From assembly GCF_901709675.1 (NCBI RefSeq), contig NC_051094.1, positions 15,789,501 through 15,853,500 on the forward strand: a DNA stretch of 64,000 nucleotides, given 5' to 3'. Positions 39,171-51,100 of the stretch are shown piece after piece (the first letter of the stretch is position 1; every line of letters starts with the position of its first letter). The translations under genes were made by a program, and so were the position numbers. Source of the DNA: Syngnathus acus (taxonomy: Eukaryota > Chordata > Actinopteri > Syngnathiformes > Syngnathidae). The notes under the pieces were generated by a model that searched no databases, was not told the origin of the DNA, and worked only from the letters and a program-made list of their open reading frames with translations.

Positions 39171-42100
39171 GTGAGTAATTTGCGATCTCGGAGTTGGATT
39201 GGTACGGATGAGGATTAGGGCCGGTGAAGAAAAAAAAAAAGGGGTGACAGGATTCTGACTTTAAAGTGAGAATTCTTTGGCTTTTGACTTTAAAGTCAGA
39301 AAGTGGGTATTCTCACTTTAAAGTCAGAATTTTCACTTTAATGTCAGCATTTAGACTTTATAGTCAGAATTTTCACTTTAGAGTAAACATTTAGACTTTA
39401 AAGTCCTCTTCACTGGCCCTAGTCCTCTTCCGTATTTTGAGACTTTGAAGCTGTTGTAAATCATCTTTTTGCCCGACGGCACTTCCATGGGGTCTCATAC
39501 TCCAGTCCTCGGGGGCTGCATTCCTACATGTTTTCCAAGTTTCCCTCGTTAAACACACCTGATTCAGTTATCAGGCTCCTGCAGAACGTGAGGATGAACT
39601 GATCATTTGAATCAGGTGTGTTTAACGAGGGAAACTTGGAAAACATGTAGGAATGCGGCCCCCGAGGACTGGAGTTTGAGACCCCTGCTTTAGATCCTTT
39701 GTATTCAGGAATGATGAATAAACTATAATCGAATAAAAATTAAGTGACCAATGACTAACTTAAAGGTCTTCTGGATGATTTTGATCTTATTTCTTGTTTA
39801 ACGAGCAAACGACGTCACCGGCGAATCCATTATGACAAACTAAAAGTAAAAACTACGTCACCACTTTGGCTTCGATCTAACTCGCAGGTTTGGACCCGGA
39901 TCGAAGCCCAAAAGGTGACCCCCCCGTCTTTATCCTGCTTTGTTTGCCCTTCCCAAATAAAATCCCGACAGAAATAAATGAAGTTTTTCGTTGCTCAGCG
40001 GTTGTAGTCAAACGGGCCAAATGACGTCACGTCCCCTCAGAAAGCCGGCGGTGTGCGCACGTACAGCGTACGCGGGCTGGACGCGTGCGCGCCTGCTGTT
40101 TGTAAACTGTGCGAGGGAAAGTGGAAAACACCCGCTCGCCTGTCCGCGGGGTGTTTGGCCCCCCTTGGACTCCCAGACGATGAGAATGCACCCGAAGGCG
40201 CTCGTGACGCTCGTTCTTTCATTGGGCGCCGCTTTTCAAAGTCAAAGTCAAAGTCTACTTTATTGTCAATTTCTTCACATGCCAAGACACACAAAGAAAT
40301 CGAAATTACGTTCCCACTATCCCACGGTGACAAGACATAGTACACAATATACATACAAGTAAACAACATTTGTTGTATTTATTTTTTTATTTTTATCCAT
40401 TCAATGTTTTACCAGTTAAGTCCATTGAGAACACTTTCTCATTTACAATGGTGACCTGGAGGCAATGTGTGTGAAGTGTCTTGCCCAAGCACACAACGAC
40501 ACGTGACTGTGAGACTAATGATGATGATATATCTTTATTTCGAACATATTTAAAACATAAAAAGAGAAAAGAAAACAAATGACACTTTAAAGTGCCAAAT
40601 TTAAGTCCATGAAACAAACAAACAAAAAAAAGAAAAACAAAGATTGCTCGATAAAGAGTCGGAGGAAGCATAGCTCGACCCGCTCTACTGCCTGAGCCAT
40701 GGCCACAATACCACAGTATCTTGTGAAAGTAAACCGGGGATCGGCAACCCGCGGCTCCAGAGCCACATGCGGCTCTTTAGCATCTTTTAGCGGCTCCCTG
40801 GAGCTTTTGCAAAAATGCGTGAAAATGGAAAAACATGTTTTTTTTGTTGGTTATTTTAAATATGTTTTTTAAATGGTAATCATGACACAATCTCATGCTG
40901 TAAAAATGTATGTAGTTGTAAATATATTAAAAATACCGAATTTCAGAATGGCGCAAAAATGCATCATAGCAAGCGACACACAGGCGAGTTGTAAACAAAC
41001 AGGTATGTGAGTGACGGGCCATGGATTCAAAAGGCAAAAAAAAAGAAAAATTGCTGATGAGAACACAGGCTTTAAGAAAGAACGGACTGAATTATTTGCT
41101 TTCATTGCCAATGCTGAAGCATTTGCCTGCGTGTTTGATATGCAATGAGACGTTGTCAAATAACAAGAAGAGGAATTTGGAGCGACAATTTCAGCTAAAG
41201 CATGCTAAATTTGCTGCCGATCACCCAGTTGGAACTGTGAGGAAAGGTGCAATTGCAGTGATGGTGGAGAGATTTGAGGACCGAAAAACCAGTTTCAAGA
41301 AGTGGATTGCATCTCCAAACTCTACTACTGCTGCAAGTTTTGTTGCAGCTCAGGAGATAATAAAGCGCGGAAAACCGATGGCGAGTACATGAAGGATTCA
41401 TTCATTAAAATATCAAGAGTGCCTATTTTCGGACAGTAAAGGAAAGGGTAATTAAAATGGCAAACAATATCAGATCGGCAAATCAAGGACATCAATTCAG
41501 CTCCAGCTTTCTCACTTGCCTGTGATGAGTCGTGTGACGTGCCAGATATCGAACAGACAGCTCTCCAATGCAGGTACGTGAACTCTATCGTACATCAGTA
41601 GTTCCCTGGTGCCTAATTATCTCCAGGATGCGCTGCAGGGAAAATAGACATGATGTTCATTTTGTATTTGTAGTATACTTAATTATTTTAATGGTAGGCA
41701 TACAGCTTATTTATTGACAGTCATGTTGCCTTATAAAAGGCTTTTAGATTTTTGCGATTCCGGATAGGTATGTTAGTTTTTTTGGGGGGGGGGGGGGGGG
41801 GGGGGGGATGTGGCTCTTTGAACATTTTGGGTTGCCGACCCCTGAGGTGAAGGAATAAAAAAAGTGACTTGCAGGAAAACCAAGTTTGGTTACTCCACAA
41901 GGGGATCTTTTCAAGAACAACTTGATATCACGTTCTCCCATTTCATTGCTGTGTTTTCTCAATTACGCTAACAAAGGAGCCACATCAGGTTCTCAGCGAG
42001 CAGTACAGAAATCCTCCGCACGAGGGCGTATTTGCTAATGTGTTTTGTTGGCTAAGTTGCTAATGTGTTTTGTTAGCTAAGTGTACAATTTAGTGCCATT

Positions 42101-45100
42101 GTGAGTGGTGAGCTCATCGTCGCAAGCTGCCTGCCACATTGTCGATGCAAGCAAAACTCCACCACAAAGGACTTAATCTCAAGCTTCTTTTCTGTGTTTT
42201 AACGTTATCCTTTTGACAGCTGATCCATTTTCATTTTCGTCCAATAGTCACTGGCAGTGAGGTGTGTTAAGTGTGTTGTTTGCTTTTGAATGTCATTTAG
42301 GACTTTAATAAAAATCTGAAAAAATAACACAGGATGTCATCGTAAGTGCAAATGGAGAAACATGCACTGGAATGAATGCTGGTTAAAAAAAAAACCTAAA
42401 TTCGTTTTAAAGATTCAAGATTCAAGAGTTTTTATTCGCCATGTTTGAGCGTGCCAAAGAAGGAATTTGACTTCGGTAAATCACAGCCTCTGTTCAACAT
42501 TTAGGTGACTAACAACACTCAGGACATGTGAAAAATGGCAAATATTCTCAAACATCCCCTGGTCTTAAACTCCCAAGAGGGCAAGGAAAAACTCAAAACT
42601 CCAGCTAGGGGAAATGAGAAACCTTGAGAAGAGACCACAGATGGGAGGGTCCCTCTTCCAGGATGACCAGGCTGCAATGGATGCAAAGAGGACACAGTAC
42701 AAACGGAGTAGACAATTCAAAAAAGGTGTGGAGAGCAGGATGTTATTGCACAGTAATGACTCTGAGACTCTAAGAGTGGTGTGAGTTCATCAGAGCAACA
42801 GCCTGGGGGAAGAAGCTGTCTCTGTGTCTGCTGGTTTTAGCGTACAGAGCTCTATAACGCCGTCCGGAGGAGAGTAGTTCAAACAGACTGCAACCTGGGT
42901 GAGAAGGGTCTGTAGAGATCCTTGCACGTTTCCTCGTCCTGGACAGGTACAAGTCTTGGATAGATGGGAGGTTGATTCCAATTATCTTTTCTGCAGTCCT
43001 TATTGTCCGTTGCAGTCTGTGCTTGTCTTGTTTGGAGGCCGATCCAAACCAGACAGTGATGGATGTTAGAGTGGTGCTCCCTCTAACTTATTTTTGCAAG
43101 AACCACACGGGAGACAGTATGCCCTTTTTAATTAAGCGTTTGCAAATGGAGAGTCATTCGTCGCTGTGCGTACAGCGATGATCGAATGAGGTCTGACTAG
43201 AGATGCACCGATCCGACTTTTTCAGTTTCGATACCGATACCGATGCCGTGTCTTTACGTATCGGTCGATACCCGATACCGATCCGATATTATGGTTGACT
43301 TAACAAGCTACATACCTCTACATGTGGAACAGAAAAGACTAAAGGCAATGGCATCAGGCATGACTACACAGTTCTTTGCTCTAAATGCTCATTTAAGCAG
43401 CAATGAGAAGTGCTCCCTGAAAACAAGCTCTGCTTAGTCGAACACAAAAAAAACCATTCAAAATTATTTCTAAATACTGAAAGTGCAGAGTGGAATTAAA
43501 AATATAATATAGCATCGGGACAAGAGAATAAACAAGTGACTTGGTCAAATACAATGATCAAGCAATGTAAACATGTCTGTACATAGTTGTGAAGCTCATG
43601 GCATCTACATCTCTTAATTCTTGTGACTAGTGTTCGCACACTTTCTCATACATTTCTGAGAAAAACACATTCAGAAAAACACTTGCGCGATGGCAAATTG
43701 TACCGTGGCTCCAGGTGCTCAAGTAAACATCGGAAGCCCTCGTTTTCAACAACACTCATCGGTTGTCCATCCAAAACCATGAATTCCAGCACTTTCTCAG
43801 TAATTCTCATAGCTTTTGCGCTATTGCCTGGGAATTTCTCCCGTCTTTGCAGTGCATCTGCTAACGTTAACTGCTGTGTAGGTCCACCTCCCGCTCCCTT
43901 TGATCTGCTCAACTGCTGGAACTCCTGGTGCTCCGTTGCGTGGTGTTTCTGGAGATGCTTAATTAAATTGGTAGTACTATAACTGGCAGTACTACCACCA
44001 CCCCTGGCAACATTAGCTTTGCAGACATTACAAACTGCCGTCGAGCTAGTTGGCGTGTTCAGTTTAAAGTACCTCCACACAGCTGACTCTTTCGTTCGCT
44101 CCATGTTTGCGTTTGTTTAGAAAACTCTCGTGGCATGCGCCACACGTGCTGCTGACGTATGACGTAGCCTGCGTCCCGCGGCACACGTGCTGCTGACGTA
44201 TGACGTAGCCCGCGTCCCAATAGATTAAGGAAAGGATCGGCTCACAGATCGGCTGCATTTTCCGATACCCGATCCATCTATTTTGTTGATATCGGGGCCG
44301 ATATCCGATCCAGATATCGGATCGGTGCATCTCTAGGTCTGACTCAGGCCTCTTGCAAGAGCATTTTTATTGAGAGAAACAGGGTGGGGGTGAGAGTGGA
44401 CTGGATGGAGAGAAAGCCCTTGACCTCTAGTCAAAGCATAGCAGGGGGTGTTTTACGACGTTGTGTAGGATGGGACAAGCTAGGTTATTTAGTACAGGTT
44501 ACATTCCAACATAAGCATAAAACTAATCTAGCTAGGTTATTTATTACAGGTTACATTCCAACATAATCATACGATCAAGATAATCTGTAAACCCTAACAA
44601 TGGAGGTGCAGAGGACAGACTGGATGATGGGAGTGTAGAAGGTCTTCAGAAGCTCTCGCGGCAGGTTGAACTTCTTGAGCTGTCTCAGGAAGTACAGCCT
44701 CTGCTGGGCCTTCTTCCGGACAGAGTCTATGTGGCCGATTGGACTGACTCACCGCTTGGGTCAATTTGAAGCAACTTTCTGTCTTTTAAAGTCCCCCCAA
44801 AGTCCCAATGATCATCGTCACACACACATCTGGGTGTGGTGAAATTTGTCCTCTGCATTTAACCCATCCCCATGTGATTTTGATCCATCCCCTGGGGGAG
44901 AGGGGAGCAGTGAGCAGCAGCGGTGCCGCGCTCGGGAATCATTTGGTCAGAGGCGTAGCCAGGAATTTTTCCAGTAGGGGCGCACGCCCACAGGAAAAAA
45001 AATCGAACATCACCCACGCCGTTCGCTGATCGCTAAAACAACATCCGGGTCCGGGAGGCAAACGGTGAATGGATAACATCGCGCACATAGAATAGCGCAA

Positions 45101-48100
45101 GCACATTCGCGCAAGAGCGAAAGAAAAAAACGGCATGAAAATGAAGAATCGAAAAAGCTCGATTTTTTTCAACCGGGGCGCAGGAAGTCCTAACCGGGGC
45201 GCCGCCCCGGCTCGCCCTGGCTTGGCTACGCCTCTGCATTTGGTGAAACAAAACGCGATACAAATGCCATAACGCTGCTGACAAGACAGTTATGCCAGTA
45301 CGTCATACAAGTCTCAAATGTGTCCTCAGCTGATCCGGGCTTAGCGTGTGAGAAAGACTGGCTCCCTTTCGGCTCCTGTTGCTACAAGAAGATGGAGACC
45401 CCCAACGGTTGGCTGGGGGCTCGGCATGACTGCATCTGGGAGGGCGGCGACCTGGTCTCCATCGCCTCGTCGGACGAGGAAGCCTTTGTGAAGAAGGAAA
45501 TGGGCAAGAACCGCTTCTGGATCGGACTCTCCAATCTGGTGAGACGGAAGCGCAAGCAGTTGATTCTCTACTGGTACGCGATTGACAAGCGGGATTGGTC
45601 TCTGCAGAATTGCAACGAGGCTAGGTGTCAGTATGACAAGGAGCAAAAGGAGCTGACTTGGTCCGATGTCCGCGTGACGGCGAGCTACTCCAACTGGGAC
45701 AACCGTCAGGTTGAAAGGTAAGAAGGTCATGTGTTGAATGTTAGGCAAGGTATTGGGGCCCCTTTCCAAAATGGATGTCCGTGTGACGGTGACCTACTCC
45801 AACTGGACTGAAGGTCTAAACGGAAAGTAAGAAGGTTACGTTTTTGCGCCCTTTTACTGTCAAAATGTCGCTTTTCCAAAATGGAAAAGAGCACCGTGAT
45901 GAAGGGGAAATAAAAGCTTTTGTCAATTTTTCATCAGAAAGCGAGAAAAAATACCGAGATGCTTTTCACAACTTTTCCCGACAGCTCCGAAGTCGAGTCC
46001 TGCGCGTTCGTCAACCAAGGCGAGACGACCGGGTCTCAGCTAGGGAAGTGGCGACACGGCTCGTGCGGATCCTCGTTGCCATACATGTGCGAGCGCTCGC
46101 CGGACGGTAAGCCCGCATGAATTGTCATATTATGTCAAAAGGAACATTTCAACTGTGTGGTCTTTCTGCAGACTGCCCGGAGGGCCGACAGTGTTCCTTA
46201 AAAGACTTTGGTTACGATCGAGTGGAGAGTGAGTGGCTGCAACCCTTGTTTTTACTCCTGAACCATCCTGCCATGCTTTTCCAATCCAAGTTTGTTTGTG
46301 GCTTCAGCCTCCTCCTGCGACCCCGGCGAATTACTGTTCAACGATTCTTGCTATCATTTCTCTACGAATACTCACTATTGGAAGGAAGCTGAGGACTTCT
46401 GCAAGACACGCAACAGTCATCTGCCCAGCGTCCACTCAGAGGACAAAGTCAAATTCTTGTCAGGTGAGCGCCAAGACAAACCGACAATTCCTCGATCATC
46501 CCGCAATGCTCACCAGCATCTTTGTAACTTGCGCTTGTTCTGCTTTTCTCAAGGTCACTTAAGAGACAATTACTGTTCTTGGGTGGGACTCAGGAATAGG
46601 AAGGACAATTTTAAGTTCACTGACGGAACATCTACCGTAAGTGAAATGTTGAGAGTAACCTAAAAAGTTGTCATTTGTCCAAAATGAAGATGTCATACTG
46701 AAATGCAAAACATAAAAGTGTCATTTAAGCAGGAAATGAACATTTTCATGAACAAAAACAAAAAAGTCAAACTTTATCCGGAATGGCCGCAATGTTACGA
46801 GAAGAGCTGCAAAGAAATGTTTTCCAGAAAATCAGCAGGAACAAGTTCGATAGCAATTAGAATTGTAATTGACAAGAGCAAAAAAAAAAAAAAAAGAAAA
46901 TCTGTCATGCACTCAAAACCTCTGTCATGTGTGCAGGCCGACGCCCCAGGATTGCAATTACTGGACAGTCTAAACTGCGTTGGTGTGGATTCCAGTGATG
47001 CAGTTCTTCATACATACAGCTGCACCAATAACCCATTTCTAGCCATCTGCCAAAAAGGTCTGAAAGTCACGACGGCTCCCTTTGCCCTTTCACGCGCGCG
47101 CTCATACTTGATCCCTCTTGCAGCCAAGGTTCGAGAGGTTGTTACTGCTCATTCGTCGTCAATATTCAGGCCAGGTGGGCGTCACAGCCGTGGTCGCGCT
47201 CTTGTCGCCAGTTGGCCCTCAAGTGACACGGGTCTCGCTTGCAGGCTGGAGCAAAAAGTGCGGCCGGTGGATGGGCAACCCATCCAACGATTTCTGCTAC
47301 CTGATGAGCCGCAACCATGCCGTGACCTGGCAGAAGGCGCGAGACAAATGCGTCGACCACGGAGGCGACCTGCTCAGCATTGCGGACGACACTGAACAGA
47401 ATTTCATACGAGGTAAGGACACGATGGAGGCTCGCACGGTTCATGCCGCATGGGCTCCAGAAGGAACAACGCCGCGACACACGCACCTGTACAATGTTCA
47501 AACTCTTGATCGTTGTTTAACTTTGATCCAAAGGTATGTACGGCGCTTTCGTGACCAGTCCCACTCTGTGGTTGGGCGCCAATGCCTATATCACTGAAGG
47601 CAGCACTGATGGATCCCCGTTCACTTACAAAAACCTGACAGCAGGTCGGTCTATAATCCGGCAAATGTTTGTCTGCTTAGTGCTTAGCATCTGTCGCCTC
47701 CTTCCAGAAAATGCCGGTGACGCCACTGGCGGACGCTGCCTTTACTTTGTCACCCACAACGGTGGCTGGAAATTTCACCATTGCCAACGAAACAGCAGCT
47801 ACATCTGCAAGAGAAGAGGAAGAGGTAACGTGACGCTTGGCCGATTCGCGCTGATGTTGTCGAACGCTAAGATTTGAGAAGGCTTCTGAAGTCCTCTCGA
47901 TGAAATGTACCAGCGTGCTTCTCTTTGTGAGCGTGTCAATTGTCAAGTCATGGAGCTAACGAAATCGGCAAAACTGGAATGAAGACTGCAGCTGATCTGA
48001 ATTTCTTGTTTTCCACAACAATCTGTGGCAAAAAAACCGATCAATTGTATTCGCTGGTCAGCGTGTCTTTGTGTTTTTTTACATTGAGTCTCTACCCTAA

Positions 48101-51100
48101 ACGGTCACAAACCAAACCACTCATTGTTAAAAGTCTGATCCTGGTGATCCTGAAAGGGGGATCCTTCCATCTGTGGTCCCTTCTCAAGGTTTCTCATTTT
48201 CCCCTGGCAGGGGTTTTTGAGTTTTTCCTTGCCCTTTTGGGAGCTTAAGATCAGGGGATGCTTTGAGAATAATTGTCAATTTATGTCTATGTGAAGCCCT
48301 TTGAGACTGCTTGTGATTTAGGGCTATACAAATAAACTTGACTTGACTTGATCCCAGACAGCCGATATATAATTTCTTTCCCCGAGATGGTCACAAACAA
48401 GACTGCTTGATGGTTAAATTTGGATGGGACCCAGCTGACCCAATTCTATTTTCTACCCACGTCCGGAGGCCCAAACAGATGAGCTTTGAATAAGTGCTAT
48501 ATATAGATATTTAACAAAAAAAATGGCGGCTCTGTGGCGCACTGGTTAGCACGTCCGCCTCACAGTTAGGAGGGTGCCAGTTCAATTCCACATCTGATCG
48601 TCCCTGTGTGGAGTTTCCATGTTCTCCCCGAGCCCGCGTGGGTTTCCTCCGGGCACTTTGGTTTTCTCCCATTTTCCAAAACTCTAAATTGCCCCTAGTG
48701 CGAGTGCAGATGGTTGTTTGTCTCTGTGATTGGCTGGCAACCGGTTCAGGGTGTCCCCCGCCGATGCCCGATGACCGCTGGGACAGGCTCCAGCACATCC
48801 GTGACTCCCGTGGGGACAAAGCGGTACAGAAGATGGATGGATATTATTATTATATAATAAAAATAAAAATATTCTACAATTCCCCAAATGTTTCCTCAGT
48901 CGATCAGAAGTCATGTGATATGGCCGACGGCTGGCTCCCTTTCGGCTTCAGTTGCTACAAGAAGATGGCGACCCCCAACGGTTGGCTGGGGGCTCGGCAA
49001 GACTGCGTCTGGGAGGGCGGCGACCTGGTCTCCATCGCCTCGTCGGACGAGGAAGCCTTCGTGAAGGAGAAAATGGGCATCGACCCCTTCTGGATCGGAC
49101 TCTCCAATCTGGTGAGACGGAAGCAGTTGATTCTCTACTGGTACGCGCGCGATTGACAAGCGGGATTGGTCTCTGCAGAATTGCGACGAGGCTTGGTGTC
49201 GGTATGACAAGGAGCAAAAGAAGATGACTTGGTCCAATGTCCGCGTGATGCCGACCTACTCCAACTGGGACTCGCGTCAGGTTGGAAGGTAAAAAAGTCA
49301 CGTCTTGATGTCCTTTCACTGTAGGGAGAGGTTTTGGGGCCCCTTTCCAAATTGGGAAAGAGCACCGTGATGAGGGGGAAAAAAGACCTTTAGTCCGTTT
49401 TTCCATCAGATAGCAAGAATAAATACTCAGATGCTTTTCACGACTTCTCCCGACAGCTCCGACGTAGAGTCCTGCGCATACGTCAACCAAGGCGCGTGGA
49501 CTGAGCCAGGAAAGTGGCGACACGGCTCGTGCAGATCCTCGTTGGCGTTCATGTGCGAGCGCTCCTTGCTCGGTAAGCCTGCTCAGGAGTTGTCATGTCG
49601 ATAGGGACATATCTATTGTGGTGTGGTCTTTCTGCAGAATGCCCGGAGGGCCGGCCGTGTTCCTTGAAAGACTTTGGTTACCTTCGAGTGGAGAGTGAGT
49701 GGCTGCCACGCTTGTTTTTACTCTTGCAGCGTCCCGCCGTGCTTTTCGAATCCAAGTTTGTTTGTGGCTTCAGCTTCCTCCTGCGACCCTGGCGAATTCC
49801 TGTTTGACGATTCTTGCTATCGTTTCGAGGAGGCGAGGAAGGTGCAGAGGGCCGCCGAGAGGTTTTGCAAAGGACACAAAGGTCACCTGGCCAGCGTCCT
49901 CTCAGCGGAGGAAGGCAATTTCTTGGCAGGTCAGCAACTGCCAAGAAACATCCGACAAGTGGTTGCTCTTTTTGTGCTGAAGCGCTTGATCTGCTTTCCT
50001 CAAGCTCACATGCGAGATGCAGGAAGATCTCAGCCTTTTGTGGGACTGAAGAAGAAGAAAAACAACTTTGAGTGGATTGACGGAAAATCTTCAGTAAGTA
50101 AAAGATTCACTGCACTCTAAAAAAGTTGGCATTTGCCTCTACCTGAAGGCAAAAGATTGGAATTGAATAGATAAATGCTTTATCTGTCTGTAAGCTGGAA
50201 CGTTTGAGGAGCAAAAGGAGGATTCTCCTTTAGAATGATATTAAAATGAACAAGGAAACTTGAATGAGATTTAAAAAAAAAAAAAAAAAGGAATCCGTCT
50301 TGTAGGATAAAGTGCAGAATTTGACGGAATTCCGGAGAATTAAACAGGATGACATGACGAAACTGGTCCCGGTTTGCAGTTTTCACCGAAACGCTCAAAG
50401 TTGTGATTTCACCGAAAGAAAGTTGAAATGCTACAACACCGGATGGAAAAACTCATTCAACCAAGCGCAACACAAAACGGGCTCAAGTGGCGTCCGCCGT
50501 ATCGTCCGCAGGACTACGTCACGAAGTTGGTGGGAAAAAAGTCTACAGGACTCAAAGAGTGCTTTGCTCTGTCAGCTTCTGGACAATTTGATGAGTGGTC
50601 CTGCGCTGAAAAGCTGCCATCTATCTGCAAAAAAGGTCCGCAAGTCACCACAGCTCACTTTGCCCTTTAACCTGGCATTGTTCTCATATTTCATCCCCCT
50701 TGCGTTCTTGCAGCCAAGGTCCAAGGGGCTCTCCCTGTTTTGCCGTCATCAACATGGGGACCAGGTGGGCGCCCCTCCCTGCAGCCGACACGTGGTCGGT
50801 CGGTCGCCACTTTGCCCTCAAGTGACACGGGTCTCGCTTGCAGGCTGGAGCAAAAAGTGCGGCTGGTGGATGGACAACCCGTCCGACGACTTCTGCTACC
50901 TGATCAACGGCAACCGTGCCAAGACCTGGCAGGAGGCGCGAGATGACTGCGTCGGCCTCGGAGGCGACCTGCTCAGCATCACCCACTCTGATGAACAGAC
51001 CTTCATACAAGGTAAACTGCCCGGAGGACACGATAGAGGCTCGCACAGATTATGCCCCGTGGACTCAAGAAGGAACAATGCTGCTGCTACACACGCACCT

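Larger units (their letters stand above)
42411..44760 (-). mobile_element. jockey-superfamily LINE 3' region, split by a nested LTR
   Basis: Minus-strand 3' end of the LINE also present at 62745-64000. Pieces 42411-43063 and 44600-44760 are continuous in that copy. A minus frame near 42952-42770 reads TDPSHPGCSLFELLSSGRRY and FFPQAVALMN, the C-terminal end of the LINE protein. Confidence 0.75.

Noticed and set aside
39991-40362. 123-codon frame near exon 1b as a separate gene
   Set aside because: It runs through the inserted LINE/SINE tail and uses a different frame from the signal-peptide-like exon.
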